Source: Niabella sp. (GTDB taxonomy: Bacteria > Bacteroidota > Bacteroidia > Chitinophagales > Chitinophagaceae). Taken from it: DNA of 64,000 bases. The notes under the pieces are model-generated. The model had not been told where the DNA came from and made no database searches. It saw only the letters and a program-made list of their open reading frames with translations. Location: NCBI RefSeq assembly GCF_030150205.1, contig NZ_JASLGT010000002.1, forward strand, positions 1 to 64,000. Direction: 5' to 3'. The translations under genes and the position numbers were made by a program. The number at the start of each line of letters is the position of its first letter. The first letter of the stretch is position 1. This document shows, piece by piece, positions 52,009 through 61,353 of the stretch.

Positions 52009-54120
52009 ATTTCCGGCAATACCAACATATTATCCAATCCGATCGGCTATCTCAAAGGAGTAGGGCCACAGCGGGCTGAGCTGTTGCAAAAAGAGCTGGG
52101 TATTTTTACCTTCGGCGACCTGTTGCAGCATTACCCGTTCCGCCATGTGGATAAAACCCGCGTAACCGCGGTTGCGGCCCTTGTTCCGGGTGAGGAGTAT
52201 GCGCAGGTGGCCGGACTGTTATCTCCGTTTGAGTTGATTGGTGACCGGCGGGCACGCAGGCTCACCGCCCAGATCCGGGATAAAACCGGGGTACTGGAAT
52301 TGGTTTGGTTTCAAAGCATCAGTCTTATCCAAAAAGTAATTCAGCCCGGGCAGCCCTACCTGGTTTACGGAAAGGTTTCCTTTTTTATGGGGAAACCGCA
52401 GATCGTGCATCCCGAAATGGAGCCCTGGGATCCCGAAAAGCTAAAGGGAAAAGATTACCTGGAGCCGGTTTATCCGTCTACCGAAAAATTGAAGGCAAAA
52501 AACCTGGGCGGGCGGCAGATCGGAAAATTAACGGCAGGGCTGATCACGCATCTTACCGAACGCGACCTGCCGGAGAACCTGCCATTGAAAATGCGGGAAG
52601 CCCTGCGGCTGATGCCCCGCTTTGAAGCCTTTCGGAATATTCACTTTCCTCAAACGACTACCCTTTACGAAGCGGCTGTACGCCGGCTAAAGTTTGAAGA
52701 GATCTTCTTTGCACAGCTGCGGATGAATTTACTGCGATGGGAGCGGCACCGGTTTTCAAAGGGCGTGGTATTTGAAAAAGTGGGTGATCTGTTCAACCGT
52801 TTTTATAAGGAGTGCCTGCCTTTTGAGCTAACCAACGCACAGAAGCGGGTATTAAAAGAGATCCGCATCGATACCGTCAGGGGCAAACAAATGAACCGCC
52901 TCCTGCAGGGGGATGTGGGCAGTGGTAAAACCATTGTGGCCCTGCTCAACATGCTGCTGGCAGCCGATAATGGATTTCAGGCGGTGCTGATGGCTCCTAC
53001 GGAGATCCTGGCACGTCAGCATTTCCAGGGGATCAAAGAATTACTGGAACCGCTGCCGGTGGAAGTTGCCATCTTAACCGGTACTACTAAAGCAAAAGAA
53101 CGCCGGCTGTTATTGGAGCGGCTTGTAGCCGGGGAGATCCATATCCTCGTTGGTACCCATGCGGTAATTGAGGACCCGGTACAGTTTTATAACCTGGGCC
53201 TGGTCATCATCGATGAGCAGCACCGCTTTGGTGTGGCGCAGCGAGCAAGGCTCTGGGATAAGGCACCCATTCCGCCGCATGTACTGGTAATGACGGCTAC
53301 ACCCATTCCCCGTACGCTGGCCATGACGGCCTACGGTGACCTGGATTATAGTGTGATTGATGAGTTGCCGCCGGGCCGTAAGCCGATACAGACCGTACAC
53401 CGGTATGAAAATGACCGCAGCGTGGTAATGGATTTTCTGAAGGCAGAGATCGCCCTGGGCCGGCAGGTATACATTATTTTTCCCCTTATTGAAGAAAGCG
53501 AAAAGCTGGATTATGAGAACCTGATGCAGGGCTACGACGAAATAAAGACCTATTTTCCCGAGCCGCAGTACTGGATCAGTATGGTGCATGGAAAAATGCC
53601 AGCCCATCAGAAAGAAGAAAATATGCGGCGGTTTGTAATACACGACACCCAGATCATGGTTTCTACCACCGTGATTGAGGTAGGAGTAAATGTGCCCAAT
53701 GCTTCGGTGATGCTGATCGAAAGCTCTGAAAAATTCGGGTTATCACAGCTGCACCAGTTGCGGGGCCGGGTGGGCAGAGGCGCAGAAAAAAGTTATTGCA
53801 TCCTGCTCACTGGTAAAAAACTGGGAAATGAAGCCCGGGAGCGGATGAAGATCATGACCGCTACCAGCAACGGGTTTGTGATTGCCGAAAAAGACCTGGA
53901 ATTGCGCGGCCCGGGCGAGATAGAAGGCACCCGGCAAAGCGGCGCCTTAAGCTTTAAACTGGTAGATATCGTAAACGACCGTCCGATGGTGGAAGCCGCA
54001 AAGCAGCAATGCGAGCAGATCTTAAAAGAAGACCCGGATCTTTCATTGCCCGAACACGAGGTGCTGAAGGACTTCCTGCGTTCGCAGAAGGGAAAAACGG
54101 CGTGGAGCAAGATTTCTTAG
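52009..54120 (+). CDS. recG: ATP-dependent DNA helicase RecG
   Basis: Superfamily 2 helicase that reverses stalled forks and branch-migrates junctions. The first usual start codon is TTG 52084, giving 678 aa, but the conserved N terminus NPIGYLKGVGPQRAELLQKE is encoded before it. Between the stop at 51973 and 52084 only ATT 52009 (703 aa) or ATA 52027 (697 aa, aligning with MLSxPIxxLKGVG) could start it. A wedge OB domain (about 80-180) is followed by helicase motifs GDVGSGKT (Walker A), IIDEQHRFG (DEQH box), MTATPIPRTLAMT, STTVIEVGVNVPNA and QLRGRVGRG. It is monocistronic. Confidence 0.95.
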   Translation: MSGNTNILSNPIGYLKGVGPQRAELLQKELGIFTFGDLLQHYPFRHVDKTRVTAVAALVPGEEYAQVAGLLSPFELIGDRRARRLTAQIRDKTGVLELVWFQSISLIQKVIQPGQPYLVYGKVSFFMGKPQIVHPEMEPWDPEKLKGKDYLEPVYPSTEKLKAKNLGGRQIGKLTAGLITHLTERDLPENLPLKMREALRLMPRFEAFRNIHFPQTTTLYEAAVRRLKFEEIFFAQLRMNLLRWERHRFSKGVVFEKVGDLFNRFYKECLPFELTNAQKRVLKEIRIDTVRGKQMNRLLQGDVGSGKTIVALLNMLLAADNGFQAVLMAPTEILARQHFQGIKELLEPLPVEVAILTGTTKAKERRLLLERLVAGEIHILVGTHAVIEDPVQFYNLGLVIIDEQHRFGVAQRARLWDKAPIPPHVLVMTATPIPRTLAMTAYGDLDYSVIDELPPGRKPIQTVHRYENDRSVVMDFLKAEIALGRQVYIIFPLIEESEKLDYENLMQGYDEIKTYFPEPQYWISMVHGKMPAHQKEENMRRFVIHDTQIMVSTTVIEVGVNVPNASVMLIESSEKFGLSQLHQLRGRVGRGAEKSYCILLTGKKLGNEARERMKIMTATSNGFVIAEKDLELRGPGEIEGTRQSGALSFKLVDIVNDRPMVEAAKQQCEQILKEDPDLSLPEHEVLKDFLRSQKGKTAWSKIS

Positions 54121-54205
54121 AGCTATCAGATTCAGCTATCAGCCGTTAGCCAGATAATCCGGTGGACTGCTGATTGCTAAAAGCTAAAGGCTGACAGCTA
54201 ACAGC
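54121..54205. repeat. Degenerate spacer repeats
   Basis: Units such as GCTATCAG and GCTAAAAGCTAAAGGCTGACAG recur here and resemble the blocks at 42975-43010 and 43370-43410. No gene is seen. Confidence 0.6.
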
Positions 54206-54289
54206 GATTCTCTATATCATTTTTTCCTTTCCCAAATTTCCCCGAATTTTACGCCTCTTAAATTTATAGACTGTTCGTAAAAAAGACTA

Positions 54290-55708
54290 ATGGCAGACAA
54301 AAAGATCACGGCGGAGCATATTGAGGCTTTTAAGCAGATTGTGGGCGCCGCTCATGTAATCATAGACGCAGAATCACTGGAATTTTATGCGCATGATGAA
54401 ACCGAAACCCTTCATTTTGTGCCGGAAGTGGTGGTAAAACCCGGAAGCACAGCAGAGGTTTCGGAGTTGTTTAAGATCTGTAACCGGGATCTGATCCCCG
54501 TTACCCCGCGGGGTGGCGGTACAGGATTGAGCGGCGGAGCCCTGGCACATCTGGGCGGTGTGGTGCTGTCTACAGAACGGCTGAACAAGATCCTGGATAT
54601 CGACGAGCGGAACCTGCAGGTAACCACAGAACCTGGTGTGATTACAGAAGTGCTGCAAAATGCCGTAAAAGAAAAAGGATTGTTTTACCCCCCGGATCCC
54701 AGCAGCCGCGGAACCTGTTTTATCGGGGGAAATATCGCAGAAAACAGCGGCGGTCCCAAGGCCGTTAAATACGGAGTGGTAAAAGATTATGTGCTGAACC
54801 TGGAGGCCGTATTACCCACCGGTGAAATTATCTGGACCGGGGCCAATGTATTAAAAAATGCCACCGGTTATAACCTCACACAACTGCTGGTAGGCAGTGA
54901 AGGCACATTGGCGGTGGTGACAAAAATTGTGTTGAAACTGATTCCGCTGCCTAAATACGACCTGTTGATGCTGGCGCCTTTTGCTTCTCTTGAAAAGGCA
55001 AGTGAAGCGGTAAGTGCTATTTTCAGGGCGGGCTTTAATCCCAGCGCGCTGGAGCTGGTAGAAATTGATGCGTTAAAGATCGTGAGCCAGATGGTAGACA
55101 GCTATGTGGTACCGGTAAATGACGATATTGCCGCGCACCTGGTGGTAGAAGTGGATGGCAACAACCTGGATGTGCTGATGCAGGAAATGGAGCAGATTGC
55201 GATGCTGCTGGAGCAATATGAAGCCGGTGAGCTTTTCTTTGCAGACGATGCCCAGCAAAAGGAAGAATTGTGGAAACTGCGCAGAAGAACTGCAGAAGCC
55301 GTAAAATCTTCCGGGTACACAATTGAAGAAGATACCGTAGTGCCCCGTGCAGAGCTGCCCAAACTGATTAAAGGCGTAAAGGAGCTGGGACAGAAATACG
55401 ATTTTCACGCGGTTTGTTACGGACACGCGGGTGATGGCAATTTACATGTACGTATCAAAAAAGAAGGCAATAAAAACAGCCTTAACGATCCGGAAATGAA
55501 CGCTATCCTGCGGGAATTGTTTAAATTGGTAAAAAGTTTGGGGGGTACTATCAGTGGCGAGCATGGCATCGGGCTGATCCAGAAGACTTATATGGATATT
55601 GTATTTGAACAACGCCAGATCCAGGTAATGCGTGATATTAAGAAAGCATTTGATCCTAACAATATTTTAAACGCCGGGAAGATATTTGATGCCGTAGCAT
55701 CGGTATAA
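54290..55708 (+). CDS. FAD-linked oxidase, GlcD/D-lactate dehydrogenase type
   Basis: Flavoprotein of 472 aa. The PCMH-type FAD-binding domain (about 40-220) has VVVKPGSTAEVSELFKICN, VTPRGGGTGLSGGAL and DPSSRGTCFIGGNIAENSGG. The FAD-oxidase C domain (about 225-470) has CYGHAGDGNLHVRI and the metal/active site SGEHGIGLIQKTYMD. These mark glycolate oxidase subunit GlcD or D-lactate/2-hydroxyglutarate dehydrogenase. No GlcE/GlcF partner is adjacent, so D-lactate or another 2-hydroxy acid is a better guess. An outer-membrane protein gene follows after 31 nt. Confidence 0.93.
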   Translation: MADKKITAEHIEAFKQIVGAAHVIIDAESLEFYAHDETETLHFVPEVVVKPGSTAEVSELFKICNRDLIPVTPRGGGTGLSGGALAHLGGVVLSTERLNKILDIDERNLQVTTEPGVITEVLQNAVKEKGLFYPPDPSSRGTCFIGGNIAENSGGPKAVKYGVVKDYVLNLEAVLPTGEIIWTGANVLKNATGYNLTQLLVGSEGTLAVVTKIVLKLIPLPKYDLLMLAPFASLEKASEAVSAIFRAGFNPSALELVEIDALKIVSQMVDSYVVPVNDDIAAHLVVEVDGNNLDVLMQEMEQIAMLLEQYEAGELFFADDAQQKEELWKLRRRTAEAVKSSGYTIEEDTVVPRAELPKLIKGVKELGQKYDFHAVCYGHAGDGNLHVRIKKEGNKNSLNDPEMNAILRELFKLVKSLGGTISGEHGIGLIQKTYMDIVFEQRQIQVMRDIKKAFDPNNILNAGKIFDAVASV

Positions 55709-55739
55709 AACAGGGCGACAGCACATAAAACCGTTGAAT

Positions 55740-56423
55740 ATGAAAAGAATGATTGGTATGGCCTGTATGCTTGGAACGGCATTGTTGCTAACCGTAGCAT
55801 CGCATGCACAGGACAACGACCCGGTTGAGGTAAGAAATGGCAACAGGGAGCAGCCTGTTGAGGAAAAAGGATTTAAAAAAGAAAACCTGTTCACCGGGGG
55901 AGGCGTAACCGCTTCTTTCTATTCGGGGGGAAGCGTACTGGGAGCCAGTCCGGTAATCGGCTATAAATTCAACGATTATTTCGACGGGGGCATCGTGCTG
56001 AACTATGTGTATAATGGCGCCCGGGATATATGGGCGGGCAATGACAAATTGCGGCAGCATGTATGGGGCCCGGGGGCTTTTCTGAGAGCCTATCCGATCA
56101 ACTTTTTATTTGTTCAGGCGCAGTTTGAGCAAAATTTTACCAATGAGCGGTACACCACTTCGGGAAGCAGTTCTGTGCCTTCTTATAAGATCAATACCAG
56201 CGCGCCTTCTTTGTTATTAGGCGGAGGCTATTCTACAGGCCGTATCAAAGGGGGAACAACCTTCTTCTATATTTCGGTGCTGGCTGATGTATTAAAAGAT
56301 TGGAACAGTCCTTATGTAGATAAACGGTATGACGACTATGGCAACAAAAGACCGGTGATCATACCGGTGATACGGGCCGGTGTAAATGTAGGCTTGTTCC
56401 AGGGCCGGTATGGGAGATATTGA
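55740..56423 (+). CDS. Secreted hypothetical protein, likely outer-membrane barrel
   Basis: Protein of 227 aa from ATG 55740; an in-frame TTG at 55734 is less likely. A signal peptide (ending SHAQ) and a charged linker lead to a region with alternating strands and glycines (FTGGGVTASFYSGGSVLGAS, DGGIVLNYVYNG, PSLLLGGGYSTGRI, VIRAGVNVGLFQGRYGRY). This fits a small outer-membrane beta barrel ending in an aromatic residue. It may be cotranscribed with the oxidase upstream. No precise family. Confidence 0.78.
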   Translation: MKRMIGMACMLGTALLLTVASHAQDNDPVEVRNGNREQPVEEKGFKKENLFTGGGVTASFYSGGSVLGASPVIGYKFNDYFDGGIVLNYVYNGARDIWAGNDKLRQHVWGPGAFLRAYPINFLFVQAQFEQNFTNERYTTSGSSSVPSYKINTSAPSLLLGGGYSTGRIKGGTTFFYISVLADVLKDWNSPYVDKRYDDYGNKRPVIIPVIRAGVNVGLFQGRYGRY

Positions 56424-56461
56424 AGTGTGAATAAACAGTAGGATAAAGTTGGCAGCATCGA

Positions 56462-58624
56462 TTATGGCTGCAGATTTTTATCATCAATCAGGATATCCTT
56501 TTCTTCCCGCAAAATATCCCCGTTTTCTGCAATCCCCTCTGCAATGATCTTATATCTTCCCGGTTGGTCACTACTGTAAAATTCCAGGGTGATCTTATCG
56601 GATACCTGTAAAAACGGAGACCAGTAAAGGGTAGACAAATATTGGGGTACTTCCTTGTTTTGCAGCCTGTTTTCATTCATTCCCGTAAATACACGGGGTG
56701 TATTGATCCTTGCAAGATTATTTTCCGTACAACCCTGGTATATAGTATAGGTTCCCCCGGCCCTGGTCAGATACCGCCCGCCTTTAACGGGAAGGGTATT
56801 ATTGACGTCGTTTAAATGCGCCGGGCAGTTTAGAATATTGTAAGAGCAAACATAATCACCGCAATTATTTCTATGAGTTTCATCAGCGGATAAGCTAAAA
56901 AATTTGCTTTGCACGGTAACCATTTTCATCATTTTTGCTTCATAAGGATCGTTTAACACCTGGTTGTTGCTGGTTTGATTATTGGGCTCCCTGCGGTGCA
57001 AAGGCAATCCCGGGTGTTCCAGGTAGGTCATGGATTTTAGCATAGGATTGGTAATAGTTATTGCATAGGGGATCATGAACGAGACCATTTCTCTTTTTGT
57101 AATATTACCCGCCTTTACTGAAAACGGACGCCCTTCCGGTACGGTCAGGTCTGCTGGTGTAGGATAGAACCGGCCTGCATTGTCTGTTGTGGCGAATTTA
57201 TCGGTCGTATCACTCCGGATATATACCGCCAGCTTTTCTTTTACCCTTTTTCCGTCTCTTGCAAAAACAATATTGGTTGTTATCTGCGGTTTGTAAAGCC
57301 CTTCTGTAGTAAAGCGTTGTGTTCCGCTGGCGTTTACCGGTTGTTGCAACATGCGGCCCAACAGGCTTCTGTTTGTATAGATGCTTTCAGTTTTATAGGG
57401 CTCATCCAGGCTTTGCGCATAATAATAACCCGGGAATAATAACCGGTTATCATTCTCCAGGCGATTTGTATTTACGCAGGCTACAGTAAGTAGTGCTTTG
57501 GCCGGCTTTCCCTGCCCGTCTTTCATATCAATGGTTACAGCTATTTTCTCCCGGGTACCAAATTGATTTTTTTCGGTCTGCACTGATAAACGATTGCGGT
57601 CCTCATAATGAGCAAAAAATTGCTTTTGATTCAGTAGAGCCCCGTTTTCATTTAGCAGAGACAACGTATGAATGCCTTTCGCAAGGTCCTTCAACGGCAG
57701 CGCAATTTTTTTTTGTTTCTGAATAAGCATCGGGTCTGATTTTTCTGCCGTGGTGCTATACAGGTTTTGGTAAGCCAGTAACAGGTTTTGTGGCCGGTTG
57801 ACAGTAATAGTTGCTTGTAGGGTGTCTTCGCATATGGTATTAAGCAGGGTGAGGTTCACCGATTTATCCGGGAGAATATCTCCGCTTTCAGGCTGCAATT
57901 CCTTTTTTGTAAAAGACCTTTTTAGAGGTAGCCAGGCTGAAAAGAACCGCGATTGTTCATTGACGGTGGTAACGGTGTAAAGGACGGGCAATGTAGTGTA
58001 TGCCCGATCTATCGGGATCATCAGCCGGGCCCTTCCTGTAATATCCAGTTTTTGCGTTTTAGGTTTTTCTCCGGGCCGGTGATAGCTAATGGAGGCATTT
58101 TTAGAATCAATCAAAACGCCTTCGGATTTCAGTGCCTGCATGGTGATATACAGGGTGTCCGTGTCTTCTGAATGGTCCTCAATACGAAAAGTAAGCAGGA
58201 AGGGCGGCTGTTCAACCGTCTTTATGGAGAGACGCTTGCGAAAGCTGAACCGGGGCCGGCCGGAAGAATCCAATAGATTAATGGCCGCCACCAGTTCATA
58301 GTTTCCAGGCTGCAGTTCCATGGGCAGGGTAAGACTGCCGGGGCAAAACCGTCCCTGCATGAAATAGTTTTGGTTGACGGTGTAGCCAGCGGTATCCTCC
58401 CGGATAAGTGCTACGGCCATCACATCTGGTTTGAGACTATCCGGAAGTTTTTCCTGTGGTATAAAATAACCACTAAACCAGATAGCTTCTCCGGGTGTGT
58501 AGATGGTTTTGTCGGTAATGACGTACAATGCCGGATTTTGAACCGGAAAAACGCTTTGGGCATTTGGCGTTGCTCCCCATAAAAACAGGAGAAAAAAGAA
58601 AACAGTTTTTCCTGGCAATGGCAT
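56462..58624 (-). CDS. MG2-domain secreted protein
   Basis: Protein of 720 aa with a signal peptide (about 1-22). An MG2 macroglobulin-like domain follows (about 30-125: YVITDKTIYTPGEAIWFSGYF), then several beta-sandwich parts (PENYELVAAINLL-type turns, DKSVNLTLLNTICEDTLQA, REKIAVTIDMKDGQGKPAKA). The C-terminal part (about 600-715) has Cys residues (NNCGDYVCSYNILNCPAH) and ends EGIAENGDILREEKDILID. Related Bacteroidota proteins often carry a TonB-plug region, which I do not see here. Role unknown; probably outer-membrane or periplasmic. Confidence 0.8.
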   Translation of the reverse strand: MPLPGKTVFFFLLFLWGATPNAQSVFPVQNPALYVITDKTIYTPGEAIWFSGYFIPQEKLPDSLKPDVMAVALIREDTAGYTVNQNYFMQGRFCPGSLTLPMELQPGNYELVAAINLLDSSGRPRFSFRKRLSIKTVEQPPFLLTFRIEDHSEDTDTLYITMQALKSEGVLIDSKNASISYHRPGEKPKTQKLDITGRARLMIPIDRAYTTLPVLYTVTTVNEQSRFFSAWLPLKRSFTKKELQPESGDILPDKSVNLTLLNTICEDTLQATITVNRPQNLLLAYQNLYSTTAEKSDPMLIQKQKKIALPLKDLAKGIHTLSLLNENGALLNQKQFFAHYEDRNRLSVQTEKNQFGTREKIAVTIDMKDGQGKPAKALLTVACVNTNRLENDNRLLFPGYYYAQSLDEPYKTESIYTNRSLLGRMLQQPVNASGTQRFTTEGLYKPQITTNIVFARDGKRVKEKLAVYIRSDTTDKFATTDNAGRFYPTPADLTVPEGRPFSVKAGNITKREMVSFMIPYAITITNPMLKSMTYLEHPGLPLHRREPNNQTSNNQVLNDPYEAKMMKMVTVQSKFFSLSADETHRNNCGDYVCSYNILNCPAHLNDVNNTLPVKGGRYLTRAGGTYTIYQGCTENNLARINTPRVFTGMNENRLQNKEVPQYLSTLYWSPFLQVSDKITLEFYSSDQPGRYKIIAEGIAENGDILREEKDILIDDKNLQP

Positions 58625-58851
58625 GTTGTTAATACTTATAAAAATACAAAAAAGCAGTGAATCGTTGAGCGTGAATATTTGTATGCCCCGGGTGTTTTAT
58701 AGGGTGTTTGGCTTTCATAGTGAGGTGGCCAATACCGGCAGAGAGCTCCTTAAGCCAGATCGGACAATGGATTATGCAATTGAGCATTGACGGGCTTTTC
58801 CAGGCTTTTACTGTGAGGTAGCTTCGTTCTTATTCACAAAAAATAATAAGA

Positions 58852-59361
58852 ATGAAAACTTCAATTCAATTTCAGCCGGACATCGATCACCTGGCTGCCC
58901 TGGGAACCCAGATAGAGTGGCGGGACATAAACGGCGCAGAAGCCGGAACTGTATTGCTCATGCCGCATAAAGACGGCGCCCCGGTGCATTATCATCCGGT
59001 TCAGGAAGAGCAGTTCCTCGTTTTACAGGGAACCTTACAGGTATACCGGGGAAAAGAATGGGTCACCTTAAAGGCCGGCGAAAGTATCTCCATTCCCAAA
59101 CAAACACCACATACGTATAAGAATACCTCGGGGGAAATGGTCTTGTTCGACTTCTGCATTACGCCCAGGGTACGGTTTAAAGAAATGATCGGGGCAATGG
59201 ATGCGTTCGTACGCCAGGGAAAGATCAAAGGATCGGACTTCAGATCGGTATTGTATCTAAGCCGCGTAATGGCCGCATATCCAGATGTAACGCAATCGGT
59301 GGCCCCACCCCAGTTTATGGTTAAGGCGCTGGCTGCTCTAAGTAAATTAATGTTTAAATAA
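58852..59361 (+). CDS. Cupin-domain protein
   Basis: Small protein of 169 aa without signal peptide. The cupin core (about 25-110) shows APVHYHPVQEEQFLVLQGTLQV (metal His pair and Glu of motif 1) and SIPKQTPHTYKNTSGEMVLFDF (motif 2). A helical tail follows (about 115-169). Substrate unknown; such cupins may be dioxygenases, isomerases or sensors. It is convergent with the second LytS-type kinase, and a perfect palindrome lies between them. Confidence 0.85.
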   Translation: MKTSIQFQPDIDHLAALGTQIEWRDINGAEAGTVLLMPHKDGAPVHYHPVQEEQFLVLQGTLQVYRGKEWVTLKAGESISIPKQTPHTYKNTSGEMVLFDFCITPRVRFKEMIGAMDAFVRQGKIKGSDFRSVLYLSRVMAAYPDVTQSVAPPQFMVKALAALSKLMFK

Positions 59362-59410
59362 ACGAAGCCAAATAAACGGGAAGGGCGGGAAATATTGACA
59401 TGGGTATCAC

Positions 59411-59444
59411 TTTATTTATCAGCCGCCGGCGGCTGATAAATAAA
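59411..59444. terminator. 34-bp perfect palindrome at the kinase stop codon
   Basis: TTTATTTATCAGCCGCC is followed at once by its exact reverse complement (59428-59444), with no spacer. It covers the last codons and stop of the minus-strand kinase gene and lies 50 nt after the cupin stop. On the plus strand a TTTTT follows at 59450-59454. It may be a two-way terminator between convergent genes. Confidence 0.65.
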
Positions 59445-60461
59445 AGGGATTTTTACGGAAAAAAAGCCATCACCGTCCGTGATCTCTATTTTGCTTTTAT
59501 TGAGCAGGCGGTATTTTTCAGATATGTTCGACAGGCCCACCTTGCCGCTTTCTACTTTGAGCGCTTTTTTTTGCAGGTTATTACGCACCATCAGCCCGGT
59601 GCCGGTGGTATTGATCTCTATCAGCAAAGGGGCCGACCGGGAAACGATATTGTGTTTAACTGCATTTTCTATCAATAGTTGCAGGGTCAGCGGAGGCAGC
59701 AATGCCTGCAGGTCGGTATCTTTAATATTTTTTACCAGCCGTACCCCCTTTCCAAAGCGTGTTTGCAGCAAATCAAAGTAAGAGTCAATAAACCGCAACT
59801 CTTCATCAAGCGTTGTTAATTCGGTTTCATTTGCACGTAACAGGTAGCGGTATACTTTGCTCATACTGCTTACAAATTGTTGTGCCCGCCGGGTGTCTTC
59901 CGGAATCAGTGCAGACAGGGAGTTAAGGCTGTTGAACAGAAAATGCGGATTGATTTGCTGTAACAGGCTATTAAGCTGGGTTTGCAGTTTTTCTTTGCTC
60001 AGCTGTTCTGCCTCCAGCCGGGTTTCTTTCCATTTGCTGTAACCGTAAATACCTTCATTCATGGCAATGCCGATCACATCACAGATGACTCCGGTTAAAA
60101 GCGCCCATTTATATTGGGTGAGGGAAAGCCGGTAATGAAAAAGGGAAAGCGCATCATAGCCAAAGAAAATACCGCTCACAAATAACGCCGTTATCGGAAT
60201 GCTGCAAAAACTGGCCAGCAGCAGCCGGGTAACCAGGCGGTCCTCGCGGGCAATCAGCCGGCGCATCCAGTTGGCAAACCCGATATGCAGGGAGGACAAA
60301 AGTACCGTAATGCCCAGCAGCAATAAAGTGGACAACACCAGGATCCGTCCGTTTTTAAGAACAGCTGTTCCAAACAACAGCAAATTCATACTGATGGCAA
60401 AAAGTGGCACCAGTAAAAAAAGCAGCCACCTGAATTTTTTTAATTCTTCCTGCGGGATCAT
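59412..60461 (-). CDS. LytS-type sensor histidine kinase
   Basis: Kinase of 349 aa with four membrane helices in the first 145 residues (about 12-33, 40-58, 78-100 and 120-135). A linker helix precedes LLQQINPHFLFNSLNSLSAL with His173, and the HATPase part has LTLQLLIENAVKHNI and GKVGLSNISEKYRLL. The short HATPase without a separate HisKA is typical of LytS/YpdA kinases. Its start overlaps the regulator gene by 4 nt. The final codons lie in a 34-bp palindrome. The signal is unknown. Confidence 0.9.
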   Translation of the reverse strand: MIPQEELKKFRWLLFLLVPLFAISMNLLLFGTAVLKNGRILVLSTLLLLGITVLLSSLHIGFANWMRRLIAREDRLVTRLLLASFCSIPITALFVSGIFFGYDALSLFHYRLSLTQYKWALLTGVICDVIGIAMNEGIYGYSKWKETRLEAEQLSKEKLQTQLNSLLQQINPHFLFNSLNSLSALIPEDTRRAQQFVSSMSKVYRYLLRANETELTTLDEELRFIDSYFDLLQTRFGKGVRLVKNIKDTDLQALLPPLTLQLLIENAVKHNIVSRSAPLLIEINTTGTGLMVRNNLQKKALKVESGKVGLSNISEKYRLLNKSKIEITDGDGFFSVKIPFIYQPPAADK

Positions 60462-61228
60462 TTACCCAACCATTGTTTAAAGGAAGCTACTTTTTCCCGG
60501 CTCACGATAGATGTGCCGCCATCCGGATTTAGCTGCAGTGCCAGGCGCTGGCCAAAATAGTCGTCGATCCTGTTTACCGATTGAACGGATACCAGGTGAG
60601 ACCGGTTAATACGAAAAAAAACATGGGGATCGATCATTTTTTCAAGTTCGTCCAGGGTATAGTCTACAATAAACTTTTTATTGTCATAGGTGCGGAAGTA
60701 GTTGACCCGCTCTTCAGTAAAATAATAGGCGATGTCTTTCGTTTCCACAGATCTGAGCCTGGTTCCATATTTTACCAGGAAACGCTGGCGATAATCCCGC
60801 GGCTGCATCCGCGATTGCAGCATTTCCACAAAACGGGCAATCGAAAATCCGTTTGTTTGGGTGGTATAAAACTCCTTTAGTTCATCGTACTTTTTCAATG
60901 CCTCCTGCAGGTCTTCTTTTTCAACAGGCTTTAACAGGTAGGCAATACTGCTGACTTTAAATGCCTGAACCGCATATTCATCATAAGATGTGGTGAAGAT
61001 AACCGGGCTCCGGATCTCGGTCCGTTCAAAAATGTCGAAACTTTGTCCATCGGACAATTCAATATCCATTAAGATCAGGTCGGGCGGCGGATGATGGCCA
61101 AGCCACTCTACTGCGGCTGCAATACTATCCGCTTCACCGGCTATCTGTGCCGAAGGGATGACCTCGGCAATTACCGATCTTAATTTTTTTACAGCCAGTT
61201 CTTCATCCTCAACAATTAGTATGGTCAT
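60458..61228 (-). CDS. LytTR-family response regulator
   Basis: Regulator of 256 aa, first gene of a two-gene operon with the LytS-type kinase. The receiver (about 1-120) has Glu7-Asp8, phospho-acceptor Asp55 (ILMDIELSDG), VIFTTSYDEYAVQAFK and Lys near 99. The LytTR domain (about 155-255) has RFLVKYGTRLRSVETKDIAY, FFRINRSHLVSVQSVNRID and SIVSREKVASFKQWL. It is the second such pair in the window; the two are only moderately similar. Confidence 0.92.
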   Translation of the reverse strand: MTILIVEDEELAVKKLRSVIAEVIPSAQIAGEADSIAAAVEWLGHHPPPDLILMDIELSDGQSFDIFERTEIRSPVIFTTSYDEYAVQAFKVSSIAYLLKPVEKEDLQEALKKYDELKEFYTTQTNGFSIARFVEMLQSRMQPRDYRQRFLVKYGTRLRSVETKDIAYYFTEERVNYFRTYDNKKFIVDYTLDELEKMIDPHVFFRINRSHLVSVQSVNRIDDYFGQRLALQLNPDGGTSIVSREKVASFKQWLGK

Positions 61229-61353
61229 GCCTGGTTCTTTGCAACAAGGTAAAACAAATAATTGAAACAGGTTTTCTGTTGGGGATCCAAACCGGGTAAT
61301 AGTAGGCTGAACCCGCTATTTAGTTGTTTCAATTGAAATGGATCTTCCCATGA

